DNA from: Geomonas subterranea
GTDB taxonomy: Bacteria > Desulfobacterota > Desulfuromonadia > Geobacterales > Geobacteraceae
Reading direction: 5' to 3'
DNA length: 64,000 nt
NCBI RefSeq assembly: GCF_019063845.1
Contig: NZ_CP077683.1
Span: forward strand, 806,001-870,000
Part shown: positions 53,625-62,066 of the stretch, piece by piece
Layout: every line of letters begins with the position of its first letter
Position numbering within the stretch: position 1 is the first letter of the stretch
Program-made: the position numbers and the translations under genes
The notes under the pieces: model-generated
Told to the model about the DNA's origin: nothing
The model's database searches: none
The model's input: only the letters and a program-made list of their open reading frames with translations

Positions 53625-54919
53625 CCAACGATACCATCTTCGCCAGGCTGCTGCGCAACTCCGGCACGATCTTCCTCGGCAACTCCGCGGCGTCGGCCTT
53701 CAACATCGTCTCCTTTTCCCTGCTGGCACGCGCGGTGGGGGCGGAGCTTCTGGCGGTGTTCGCCCTCTGCCAGACCTATGCCGCGCTTATCAACGACATC
53801 TTCAACGTGCAGACCTGGGAGTCGGTGGTCAAATTCGGTTCGGCAAACCCCAGCGACCAGGAACTGGGGAGCCTGATCAGGACCAATGTGGTGATCGACA
53901 CGGTGAGCGCGGTCATTGCCTGCGGCGCAGCGCTCTTGCTGCTCCTTCCCGTCTCCGTCGCGGCGGGATGGAGCAAAAGCTACCTCCCGATGATCTCCTT
54001 TTACGCCCTGACCATTCTCTTCAACAGCACCACCCTGGCCATAGGCGTACCGCGCCTGCTGCGGGAGTTCACCGGTGTCGCGAGGATTCAGATAGGGGTC
54101 GCCGTGCTGAGACTTGCCGCGGTGGGCACCTGCTATTTCATGAAGGGGGAGGCAGCCGTCTTCATCGGCGTCTACATCTGCATGGACATCCTGGCCAATC
54201 TCCTGCTCACCTGCTACGGCGCGCGGCTGGCTACACGGAGACTGGGGCGGAAGTGGTGGTCCAGCAGGATGCACATCAGCAGGGAGCAGGTCGGTTTCAT
54301 CTGGTGGACCAACCTGAGGACCATCATCCGGGTCCCGGTCAGGCACTTCGACGTCATCGTGATCAGCTCTGTCATCTCCATGGAGGCGCTTGGGTGCTAC
54401 AAGGTCTACAAGGAGATAGTCAAGGTGATCGCCAACGTCGCCGACCCGGTGAGCCAGGCCGTCTTCCCGGAGTTCACCAAGCTGATCGGCAGCGACAGGT
54501 TCGACGAATCGGTAGCCCTGGCCAGAAAGTCGATGGCCGCGCTGTCGCTGGTCTCCGTTGCCCTCTGCGGCGCGCTCTGCCTGGCGGCGGGGGTGATCGT
54601 GAAGGCGTTTTTCGGCGCCCAGTTCCTTGGGCGGCTGCCGGTTCTTTACCTGATGATCATGGTGGCGGGGCTCTCCTTCGCCACCTCCCCGATAAACTCG
54701 CTGTTCATCGCCGCCGGATACGCGAAGGCGAGTTTCTATGTCGTTGTGGTCACCAACACGGTGTACCTCGCCATGGCCTACCTGTGCGGTTCCGCCTTCG
54801 GGCTGGTCGGTATCGTGGTGGCCAACGCGACACAATTCGTGCTGAACAAGGAACTGAAGGTGTGGGTCATGAAAAGGACCGGGCGGTGGACCAGAGAGCC
54901 CCGCGTGGCACCCGGCTAA
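53621..54919 (+). CDS. Wzx-type polysaccharide flippase
   Basis: 432 residues with about 12 predicted membrane helices and the MATE/Wzx pattern N-S-G-T-I-F-L-G-N-S-A-A-S near the N-terminus. It moves lipid-linked repeat units across the inner membrane. It overlaps the ligase-like gene by 4 nt (ATGA). Together with the ligase/polymerase and Wzz-type proteins it implies a Wzx/Wzy-dependent pathway. Confidence 0.9.
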   Translation: MTNDTIFARLLRNSGTIFLGNSAASAFNIVSFSLLARAVGAELLAVFALCQTYAALINDIFNVQTWESVVKFGSANPSDQELGSLIRTNVVIDTVSAVIACGAALLLLLPVSVAAGWSKSYLPMISFYALTILFNSTTLAIGVPRLLREFTGVARIQIGVAVLRLAAVGTCYFMKGEAAVFIGVYICMDILANLLLTCYGARLATRRLGRKWWSSRMHISREQVGFIWWTNLRTIIRVPVRHFDVIVISSVISMEALGCYKVYKEIVKVIANVADPVSQAVFPEFTKLIGSDRFDESVALARKSMAALSLVSVALCGALCLAAGVIVKAFFGAQFLGRLPVLYLMIMVAGLSFATSPINSLFIAAGYAKASFYVVVVTNTVYLAMAYLCGSAFGLVGIVVANATQFVLNKELKVWVMKRTGRWTREPRVAPG

Positions 54920-54937
54920 GGAAACGGAGATGAGATC

Positions 54938-55705
54938 ATGACGATGGTGAACGGGTACGAGGCGCCTGCAGCAGAGAGGGTCGGCGAATTCCTGCGGCTT
55001 GGGCGCGAGAGAGGATACTGGCGCAACGGGTACGACTTTCCGCGCTTGTGCCGGCAGGTCTTCGGCGGCATCTCGCTGAAGGGCAAGAGGGTCCTCGAGA
55101 TCGGCAGCGGCAGCGGCGTGTTGTCCATGTGGGCGGGCCTGTGCGGGGCGTCGGAGGTGGTCGCCCTCGAACCTCTCGAAGAGGGGAGCGGCTCCTTCAA
55201 AAGGGGCCGGATCTACGACGATTTCGCGTCCATGACCCGGGCTCTGGGGCTGGAGACGACCAGGATCCTGCCGAAGGCGGTCCAGCACTTCCGGGGGGAG
55301 GGGACATTCGACCTCGTGCTCTCCAACGCCTCCATCAACCACCTGGACGAGCCTAACTGCGTCACCCTCAAATCCAGTGTGCAGTCGCGGGAGGTCTACC
55401 TCGATGTGCTGAGGGGGATCGCGCAGGACATGAACCGCGGGGGGAAGCTCATCATCATGGACGTCTCCAGCGAGAATATGTTCAACGACCTCGGCCTCAC
55501 CAACCCCTTCATGAAGACCATCGAGTGGCACAAACACCACACCCCGCAACTGTGGGGGGAGATCTGTTCGCAGGCGGGCTTCTCGGAGCCGTTGATCACC
55601 TGGCCCTCCGGCCGGTACCTCAGGTACCTGAGGATTTACAGCCGCCCCTCCTGGTGTTCCTACCTCACCGACAGCCTTTTCCGGCTGGAGATGACCCGGT
55701 CATAA
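54938..55705 (+). CDS. SAM-dependent methyltransferase
   Basis: 255 residues. Class I Rossmann motif V-L-E-I-G-S-G-S-G-V (motif I) near residue 55, A-L-E-P (acidic end of strand 2) and L-V-L-S-N-A-S-I (motif IV). It likely methylates a sugar or the polymer end. ATG 54938 follows GGAGATGAGATC upstream. Target unknown. Confidence 0.88.
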   Translation: MTMVNGYEAPAAERVGEFLRLGRERGYWRNGYDFPRLCRQVFGGISLKGKRVLEIGSGSGVLSMWAGLCGASEVVALEPLEEGSGSFKRGRIYDDFASMTRALGLETTRILPKAVQHFRGEGTFDLVLSNASINHLDEPNCVTLKSSVQSREVYLDVLRGIAQDMNRGGKLIIMDVSSENMFNDLGLTNPFMKTIEWHKHHTPQLWGEICSQAGFSEPLITWPSGRYLRYLRIYSRPSWCSYLTDSLFRLEMTRS

Positions 55706-55717
55706 TAGGTGGCGTTC

Positions 55718-56542
55718 ATGCGTTGTGTCGAATTCATAGGCCCTCCCGGCGTAGGGAAGACCACGCTGGTAAACGAGGTGGCTGCGGTTCTCGCGAGGAG
55801 CGCGTCGAGCACCGTCTTCACCCCGGAGGAGGCGGCCTTTCACGTGGCCAAACACCACGGCGAGCCGTCGGTGGCCAGGGTTTTGCGGGTGCTGCCGCAG
55901 TGGCTGGGACGGCGCGTTTTCAGGCTTCTTGAAGGAAGGACGTTGTGGCAGCAGGACGCGATTTTCCGGTTCGTTGTGCAAAAACACAAACTGATCCACG
56001 AACTCTTCGAGGCACCTGCCATGAAAAGCCGTGCGGAGGCGGACCGCTTGGTCGTCCTTTCGGGGCTTTTGAGATCGGGCGGGCTGCTCGCCTCCCTTGA
56101 GCGGGGGGGGGGGGACGATGCCTGGGTCCTGTTCGACGAGGGGATGCTTCAAAAGTCGATGATGCTGGTGGGCGGGGATTCCGCCGGCACGGAAGAGGCG
56201 CTGAGAAGCTACCTTTCCCAGGTCGAGATGCCTGACCTCGTCGTGCTGCTCGACGCGGCAGCGGATACCTGTGTGGCAAGGATGATGGGGCGTTCCAAAG
56301 GGCTTACCGCGAGGTTGAAGCTGAAGTCCGATGAGGAGAGGTCGGCGTTTCTGCAGAACTCCGCCCTGCATTGGCGCAGGGTCGCGAGGTACCTGGCGGA
56401 GGAGACCACGGTCCCGGTGCTGTCAGTCGACGCGGGCCAGGAGAAGTCCCTCCTGGTCTGCCGCCTCGTCGACGAATTGACCGGGGTCATCAGCGGAGCG
56501 CCGGGGCAGGGGACGGCGCTTCCCCTCCCCGGCACCCGGTAA
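55718..56542 (+). CDS. P-loop kinase-like protein
   Basis: 274 residues. Walker A G-P-P-G-V-G-K-T-T near residue 10 and a later L-F-D-E-G Walker-B-like strand. The architecture resembles small nucleoside or shikimate-type kinases. AGGTGG lies 5 nt before ATG 55718. It is the last gene of the same-strand locus; its stop codon lay next to the stop of the convergent pectate-lyase gene before the cassette inserted. Substrate unknown. Confidence 0.8.
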   Translation: MRCVEFIGPPGVGKTTLVNEVAAVLARSASSTVFTPEEAAFHVAKHHGEPSVARVLRVLPQWLGRRVFRLLEGRTLWQQDAIFRFVVQKHKLIHELFEAPAMKSRAEADRLVVLSGLLRSGGLLASLERGGGDDAWVLFDEGMLQKSMMLVGGDSAGTEEALRSYLSQVEMPDLVVLLDAAADTCVARMMGRSKGLTARLKLKSDEERSAFLQNSALHWRRVARYLAEETTVPVLSVDAGQEKSLLVCRLVDELTGVISGAPGQGTALPLPGTR

Positions 56543-56616
56543 CCACCGATGAGGTAAGCGGCAGCGGGGCGTAGCGCAGCGAAGCCCCCACTGTCCGCTT
56601 GACCGTTTTGTTAGGC
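56543..56616 (-). repeat. attC-like site at the 3' end of the cassette
   Basis: On the minus strand the R'' box is GCCTAAC (56616-56610), followed by GGTCAAGCGGAC (L''-like). A GC-rich hairpin GGGGGCTTCGC / GCTACGCCCC is next, then CCGCTTACC (L'-like), and the site ends G|TT. Folded, it gives the imperfect arms with a loop typical of attC sites. The spacing to the GTT is right for a 70-75 nt attC. Confidence 0.65.
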
Positions 56617-56628
56617 GTTTCAGTTTTG

Positions 56629-57378
56629 TCACTTTGCCTGGAATCCGCCATCAACATTGAGAACATGGCCCGTAACGAATGATGCCTCATCAGATAAGAG
56701 CCACACAATGCCGTTGACGATCTCATGTGGCAGGCCCATGCGGGCCATCGGATGCATAGCGGCAATACTGGGTTCGTCATATACCCCTTGGGTGATCGCT
56801 TTGACGATGATGTCAGTCTTGGCCGCTCCTGGCGCAACGGCGTTAATGCGTATTCCTTGCGTGGCGTAATCGAGTGCGCCTGCCTTTGTTAGCCCAACAA
56901 CCGCATGCTTGGTTGCACAATAAGCGCCCGTGTAGGGAATACCATTGAGACCAGCAATGGACGCGAGATTAACAATGGAGCCTCCACCATTCTTCAGCAT
57001 TTGTTGAATCTGGTATTTCATTCCAAAGTAAACGCCAAGCACATTGGTTTGAATCATTTCTTGGAACCGAGCTGTTTCAGATTCTGCAATCTTTGCACCC
57101 TCAGTCGAGATACCTGCATTATTTACTGCCAAATCAAGGCGACCATATTTTTCAACGGCCCTGTTGACGAGCGCTTTAACGCTGGCTTCGTCGTTGACAT
57201 CGGCGTAAGTAAACATTGCCTCGCCACCTTTGGCGCGAATGTCCGCAACGAGATTTTCACCCGGTTCCTTGCGGCGACCGCTGATGACGACTTTCACACC
57301 TCTGGCGGCCAGAACCTCTGCGGTTCCTTTGCCAAAACCCGACGTAGCACCTGTAATAACTGCAACTTTACCTTTCAT
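56629..57378 (-). CDS. Short-chain dehydrogenase/reductase (cassette gene)
   Basis: 249 residues, classical SDR. T-G-A-T-S-G-F-G-K-G cofactor motif at 10-19, N-N-A-G near 88, and the catalytic Ser then Y-C-A-T-K around 155. V-N-V-D-G-G-F is at the end. It uses NAD(P)(H) on a small alcohol or ketone; substrate unknown. ATG 57378 has AAAGGAG upstream. GC is lower than in the neighbours. It is the single gene of the integron-type cassette, and lies opposite to the polysaccharide locus. Confidence 0.92.
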   Translation of the reverse strand: MKGKVAVITGATSGFGKGTAEVLAARGVKVVISGRRKEPGENLVADIRAKGGEAMFTYADVNDEASVKALVNRAVEKYGRLDLAVNNAGISTEGAKIAESETARFQEMIQTNVLGVYFGMKYQIQQMLKNGGGSIVNLASIAGLNGIPYTGAYCATKHAVVGLTKAGALDYATQGIRINAVAPGAAKTDIIVKAITQGVYDEPSIAAMHPMARMGLPHEIVNGIVWLLSDEASFVTGHVLNVDGGFQAK

Positions 57379-57441
57379 TATTGCGCACTCCTTTTTCTTG
57401 GCTTGCGAAATATGTTGATCGATTCGTTAATTTACGCCTAA

Positions 57442-58842
57442 CTACGGGTTGGCCCTTCTGAGGTTGGGAGGAGAGGCCGGTTTGGGTTCGGCGAGTCCGT
57501 TTATGTACTCCTCGATGTTGGTGTAGCCGTCGCCGTTTTGATCCAGCGCCGAGTCATCCACCCTGGGGTTCAGTCCTTTGGCGATTTCGTAGCTGTCCGG
57601 CATGCCGTCGTTGTCCGTGTCTGTGAGGGGAGGTGTCTGGGCGTAGGTAGGCCAGTCAGCCGGGTAGGCGACGGTGTCCTTCATAAGGGAGATCCCCGCG
57701 TCGAAGGACTTCGCTATCGCGGTGTCGACCGAGTCCCTCAACGGCACGGTAGCGCCGGCCGCGGCGACGATCCTCGATGCCAGGGCCGGGGTCATCTTGT
57801 CGTATGGGAGGGGGGCGGAGATGTCCCACCGCGAGCCCTGCTGGTAGGTCGAGGGGAGCGGCGTCGTGGTGTAGGCCTGCGACACCATCCATTCCGGATC
57901 GGTGTCACTCCGCGCGGTGCCCAGGTTGCCGCTCACGTACAGAAGCGGTTTCGCCGGCGTCACTATGGTTTCCCCCTGCATGAAGAAGTTCTGCCTGTTG
58001 GAGTACGGTCCTTCCTTAGCGTAGTTGGCGATCCAGTTCACATGCGCGTCGCCCCCAACCGACGGCCTGAGCCCCCCCTTCCAGTTGTAGCTGACGTTGT
58101 TGGTCCCGTCGACGAGGAAGCTGGTGTTGTCGGTAGGCGGGTTGTACATAAGCGGCGAGCGGTCGGTGTTGTGGGCGATGAAGTTCCGGTAGAGGGAGAC
58201 TTCGGTGGGGAACTTGTACTTGCCGCTAACCATGAGCCCCTTGCTGTGATCGGAGGTGGCCAACTTCGCGTACCTGAGCCCCTGCGCGATCAGATTGTAC
58301 TGCAGGGTCGTCTTGGTCACCCCTCCGGTTATCGAGAAGGTCTCGTCGGTACCCCACGTGAATGAGCAGTGGTCGACGATGACGTTGTAGACCGGAAGTC
58401 CGCCGTTCCAGTACTGCCCCCAGAGGCTGAAGCTGTCCCCGTCCGAGTCGTCGCCGGTGTAGAGGTAGCCGCCGGAGCGGAACCTCATGTGGCGGATCAC
58501 AACGTCATGGGTGGCGACGTTGAACTGTTTTCCGGAAACGGAGATCCCCCCCGGCGACGTCTGCCCCGCGATGGTCACGTACGGCTCCTTGACGTAGAGC
58601 AACGTCGTGAGGCTTATGTTGCCAGACACGTCGAAGACGATGATGCGGGGGCCGGGGGTGGAGAGGGCTTCACGGAGGCTGCCTGGACCGCTGTCGTTGA
58701 GGTTCTTCACCTTTATGACCTTGCCCCCCCTGCCGCCGACGCTGTTCGCGCCGACACCGACCGCACCAGGAAATGCGGGTAATCCGAAAGCAGATGAGCC
58801 AAGGCCCACCGTTATCGCCACCACCAGGAGTAGAGTTCTCAT
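57442..58842 (-). CDS. Pectate-lyase-like exported protein with C-terminal calcium-binding repeat
   Basis: 466 residues from ATG 58842 (GAGAGG upstream; the frame extends to 58950 without a site). Signal peptide, cleaved near A-F-G-L-P. Right-handed beta-helix features of PL1 lyases appear: L-N-D-S-G-P-G-S-L-R-E-A-L, G-Q-T-S-P-G-G, V-I-R-H-M-R-F-R, and a DTDNDGMPD-like calcium motif with D-Q-N-G-D-G at the C-terminus. The usual catalytic Arg cannot be confirmed. It may depolymerise or bind an extracellular glycan. Its last base, the G of TAG, is the boundary to the cassette. Confidence 0.85.
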   Translation of the reverse strand: MRTLLLVVAITVGLGSSAFGLPAFPGAVGVGANSVGGRGGKVIKVKNLNDSGPGSLREALSTPGPRIIVFDVSGNISLTTLLYVKEPYVTIAGQTSPGGISVSGKQFNVATHDVVIRHMRFRSGGYLYTGDDSDGDSFSLWGQYWNGGLPVYNVIVDHCSFTWGTDETFSITGGVTKTTLQYNLIAQGLRYAKLATSDHSKGLMVSGKYKFPTEVSLYRNFIAHNTDRSPLMYNPPTDNTSFLVDGTNNVSYNWKGGLRPSVGGDAHVNWIANYAKEGPYSNRQNFFMQGETIVTPAKPLLYVSGNLGTARSDTDPEWMVSQAYTTTPLPSTYQQGSRWDISAPLPYDKMTPALASRIVAAAGATVPLRDSVDTAIAKSFDAGISLMKDTVAYPADWPTYAQTPPLTDTDNDGMPDSYEIAKGLNPRVDDSALDQNGDGYTNIEEYINGLAEPKPASPPNLRRANP

Positions 58843-58861
58843 ATTTCGCCTCTCAAAAGCA

Positions 58862-61735
58862 CTATTTGTTTTTGACGTTGACGGCGATCTGGCTGGACTG
58901 GGTGTTGCCAGCAGCGTCGTACGCCGTAGCCGTAAGGGAGTAACTTCCATTGGGCACCGTCTTGGTGTTCCAGTTGAACCTGTAAGGGGCCGACGTGCTG
59001 GTAGCGATCAGCACCCCGCTTCTGTAGAAATTCACCTTGGTCACGCCGACGTTGTCTGATGCGTTGGCGCTCACCGTCACCGTTCCAGATACCGTGGCGT
59101 TGTTGGAAGGTGAGGTGATGGCGACTGCGGGAGCTTGGAGATCGTTTTGGACGGTGACCGAAACGTTCTGAGAGCTTCCCACATTGCCGGCCGCATCGTA
59201 GGCCTTTGCCGTCAGGGTGTGACTGCCGTTGGTTGAGGTTTTCGTATCCCACGTGTAGCTGTAGGGGGACGCCGACAGGGTGGAGAGAAGGGTGCCGTCG
59301 CGGTAAAACTCCACCTTCGACACACCGACGTTGTCGCTTGCGTTCGCGCTGATCACCACGCTTCCGGTCACGGTACTCCCGGAACCGGGCGAGGTGAGCG
59401 AAACGGCCGGCGCTATCAGATCGCTGGAAGTGTTGGCGACGGTCACCGTGACGCTTTGCGACTGTCCGACGTTTCCTGCCGCGTCATAGGCCTTCGTGCT
59501 GAGTGTCCAGTTGCCGTCGACGACCGTCGTGGTGTCCCAGGAGTAGGTGAAAGGAGCACTTTTAATGGTCGCGATGAGGGTGGTGTTGCGGTAGTACTCC
59601 ACCTTGCTGACCCCGACGTCATCGGTGGCGTTGACGGTTACCGCGACCTTGCCGCTGACGATGGCGTTGGGGGCGGGGGAGGTGATGGAAACGGTCGGCG
59701 CTATCAGATCGCTGGAAGTGTTGGCGACGGTCACCGTGACGCTTTGCGACTGCCCGACGTTTCCTGCCGCGTCATAGGCCTTCGTGCTGAGTGTCCAGTT
59801 GCCGTCGACGACCGTCGTGGTGTCCCAGGAGTAGGTGAAAGGAGCACTTTTAATGGTCGCGATGAGGGTGGTGTTGCGGTAGTACTCCACCTTGGTGACC
59901 CCGACGTCATCGGTGGCGTTGACGGTTACCGCGACCTTGCCGCTGACGATGGCATTGGGGGCGGGGGAGGTGATGGAAACGGTCGGCGCTATCAGATCGC
60001 TGGAAGTGTTGGCGACGGTCACCGTGACGCTTTGCGACTGCCCGACGTTGCCTGCCGCGTCGTACGCCCTGGAGGTGAGAGTGTGGCTGCCGTTGGCCGC
60101 CTGGGTGGTGTCCCAGGTGTAGCCGTAGGGAGCCGCCGCACTTGTCGCGGCCAGCACGCCGTCGCGGTAGAACTCGACCTTGCTCACCCCTATGTTGTCG
60201 GTGGCGTCTGCCGCAACGGTCACCGTTCCGGTTACCGTCGCATTGCTGGCGGGGGAGGTGATGTTCACTACCGGGGCCACCAGGTCGTTCATCACGTTCA
60301 CGGTGACCACCTGTGATTGCCCGGCGTTGCCCACGGCGTCAAAGGCCTTGGCCGTCAGGGAATACACCCCGTTGGTCATGGTCCTCGTGTCCCAGGTGTA
60401 GCTGTAGGGGGCGACGTTGGTGGCGCCCAGGAGCGTGTTGTTCAGGTAGAACTCCACCCGGCTGACTCCTACATTGTCGGTTGCATTGGCGGAGACGGTG
60501 ACCGCGCCGCTCACCGTCATATTGTTGGCCGGGGATGCCAGAGAAACCGTCGGCGCCAGGACATCATTGGCAACGGTGACGGATATCGCCTGCGACAGCG
60601 CACTGTTCCCCGCGGCATCGAAGGCCTTGGTCTGCAGCGTGTAACTCCCTGGCGCGAGGGACGCTGTGTCCCAGGAATAAACGTACGGGGCCGCGGCCGC
60701 GGACCCCTTCAGGACCCCGTTCACGTAGAACTCGACACTGGCCACGGCGATGTTGTCAGTGGCGTCCGCAGTAATCGTTACCGCGCCGGCGACTGTGGCG
60801 GAGGGGGCCGGGTAGGTGATGGCGGTGGCGGGTGGGACCGATTCCACGACGGTTACGATATTCGAGTAGTCGCTTTCTATGCCGTCAACGTCATAGGCGG
60901 TCACGGCGAAGCTGTAACTGTGGGAGGGGTCCAGGTTGTCTATGGTGGCAGCGGTGAGGCTCTGTACGTCGACCGGAGCGGGGCCCTGGAACGGGGTGGT
61001 CTGGGAATCGGGCTGATAGTAGACTTTATACCCTACCACCGTGGCATCGGAGGAGGGATCCCACGCCAGCGATACGCTGGACGCGGAGGCGGAAGCGGTC
61101 ATCGCGCCCATGGAGAGTATGGCGGCCAGGACCGAGTTGATGCACATCTTCTGCAGCCGCACCACGTGGTTGATCTGGCTGCGTCGGGCGAATCCTTCCG
61201 CTACGATGACTTCACCGAGCTTTTGGCCGGTGCGGCTTTGCTTGGCAAGGGCCAGGTCGAGTTGTTGCCGGGTGATGAAGCCGCTCGAAACGAGCAGTTC
61301 CCCCAATCGCAGCGGGGTGCTGGCTGGGCTTTCCTGGTTGTGCTGCAACTCCAGAAGCCCCTTTAGCTGAATCTCGGTGAGCATGCCGAGGCGGATGAAG
61401 ACCTCGCCCAGCCTTTCACCCGTCCTCTGGTGTTCCGCAATGGCGTGATCCAGCTGTGCAGCGGTGATCTTGCCGGACAGGACCAGCAGGGAGCCCAGCA
61501 GCTGCCTTTGCCCCGCAGCCAGCTTTACCGCATCCTCCATGCTGCTTAAGTGCCCCTGGATCATCAAAGGCACGTCCACGTCACTGGGGCGCAGAACCCC
61601 CATGCGGACCAGAACCGCCCCCAGCAGCTCATGGGTCTGCTTTTGCTGCTCGAGGGCGCGGTCAAGCGTGCGTTTGGAGAGGAACTTGCCGTCAACCAAT
61701 ATCTGCCCGAGGGCGCGTCTGAAAAAGCTTCGCAT
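58862..61735 (-). CDS. Adhesin-like protein: three MshEN-like modules, membrane segment, FN3, seven Ig-like repeats
   Basis: 957 residues from ATG 61735 (AAGGAG 7 nt upstream). Residues 8-195 hold three copies of L-G-x-x-L-V-x-x-G-x-I-x-x-x-Q-L-x-x-A, the MshEN/T2SS-E N-terminal pattern that binds c-di-GMP in ATPases. A hydrophobic helix (about 199-216, ending A-S-A-S-A-S) follows, then an FN3 domain (V-S-L-A-W-D-P-S-S-D), then seven Ig-like repeats each with V-x-F-Y-[VR]-[ND]-G and T-D-N-V/I-[GA]-V. No ATPase domain is present. The fusion would put c-di-GMP-type modules in the cytosol and adhesive domains outside. Confidence 0.85.
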   Translation of the reverse strand: MRSFFRRALGQILVDGKFLSKRTLDRALEQQKQTHELLGAVLVRMGVLRPSDVDVPLMIQGHLSSMEDAVKLAAGQRQLLGSLLVLSGKITAAQLDHAIAEHQRTGERLGEVFIRLGMLTEIQLKGLLELQHNQESPASTPLRLGELLVSSGFITRQQLDLALAKQSRTGQKLGEVIVAEGFARRSQINHVVRLQKMCINSVLAAILSMGAMTASASASSVSLAWDPSSDATVVGYKVYYQPDSQTTPFQGPAPVDVQSLTAATIDNLDPSHSYSFAVTAYDVDGIESDYSNIVTVVESVPPATAITYPAPSATVAGAVTITADATDNIAVASVEFYVNGVLKGSAAAAPYVYSWDTASLAPGSYTLQTKAFDAAGNSALSQAISVTVANDVLAPTVSLASPANNMTVSGAVTVSANATDNVGVSRVEFYLNNTLLGATNVAPYSYTWDTRTMTNGVYSLTAKAFDAVGNAGQSQVVTVNVMNDLVAPVVNITSPASNATVTGTVTVAADATDNIGVSKVEFYRDGVLAATSAAAPYGYTWDTTQAANGSHTLTSRAYDAAGNVGQSQSVTVTVANTSSDLIAPTVSITSPAPNAIVSGKVAVTVNATDDVGVTKVEYYRNTTLIATIKSAPFTYSWDTTTVVDGNWTLSTKAYDAAGNVGQSQSVTVTVANTSSDLIAPTVSITSPAPNAIVSGKVAVTVNATDDVGVSKVEYYRNTTLIATIKSAPFTYSWDTTTVVDGNWTLSTKAYDAAGNVGQSQSVTVTVANTSSDLIAPAVSLTSPGSGSTVTGSVVISANASDNVGVSKVEFYRDGTLLSTLSASPYSYTWDTKTSTNGSHTLTAKAYDAAGNVGSSQNVSVTVQNDLQAPAVAITSPSNNATVSGTVTVSANASDNVGVTKVNFYRSGVLIATSTSAPYRFNWNTKTVPNGSYSLTATAYDAAGNTQSSQIAVNVKNK
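59409..59984 (-). repeat. 288-bp tandem duplication of an Ig repeat
   Basis: 59409-59696 and 59697-59984 are almost identical (a few base changes). The period is 288 bp, exactly 96 codons or one Ig domain. The start of the third unit (59985 on) keeps the same sequence for another 65 or so bases. This indicates recent duplication inside the adhesin gene. Confidence 0.9.
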
Positions 61736-62066
61736 GACAGGCTCCTTATTACCCTTCACATGTTCTCCTCTCAGCGGAAAAGGAAGGCTTGTCTGTTTAA
61801 GGACAACTCTCTAGCAATTTTCGGAGGGTCTCTATGACGGAGTCATGGTGAAGTTTTAGCAAGGCTGGATACCCGCCATGTCCAGACAAGTTTTTACCTT
61901 TTTTCTCTATTTGTCAAGGTGTTAGGAAATTCTTACTCTGTTTGGGATGGCCTTCCTCGAAAAACAGGCGAACCAGGTAGTGATAGCTTCCGGTTCTGCT
62001 TTCCGGGAGTCTTTGGGGAGGGTAGGATGTGGGGCAGCCCGGTTTGGAGGCTGCCCCTGCAGGGCT
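61736..62066. other. Gap between FN3 protein and adhesin gene
   Basis: About 330 bases. It should hold the adhesin promoter: TTGACA lies on the minus strand near 61912, but no good -10 is evident. A hairpin GGGGCAGCC ... GGCTGCCCC (62031-62056), 10 nt after the stop of the minus-strand FN3-like gene, is its probable transcription end. No gene seen. Confidence 0.5.

Larger units (their letters stand above)
56543..57441 (-). mobile_element. Single integron gene cassette (SDR gene) inserted at a GTT site
   Basis: On the minus strand the unit starts TTAGGC directly after the G of the pectate-lyase stop codon TAG (G|TTAGGC). It carries one gene in the same orientation and ends with an attC-like site, then G|TTACC of the host. 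This is the geometry expected when a circular cassette inserts at a secondary GTT target. Lower GC than the flanks agrees. No integron integrase lies in the window. Confidence 0.7.

Noticed and set aside
53615..55549. 644-codon minus-strand ORF
   Set aside because: Opposite strand of two clear genes (flippase and methyltransferase) with continuous motifs; no domain seen in the shadow.
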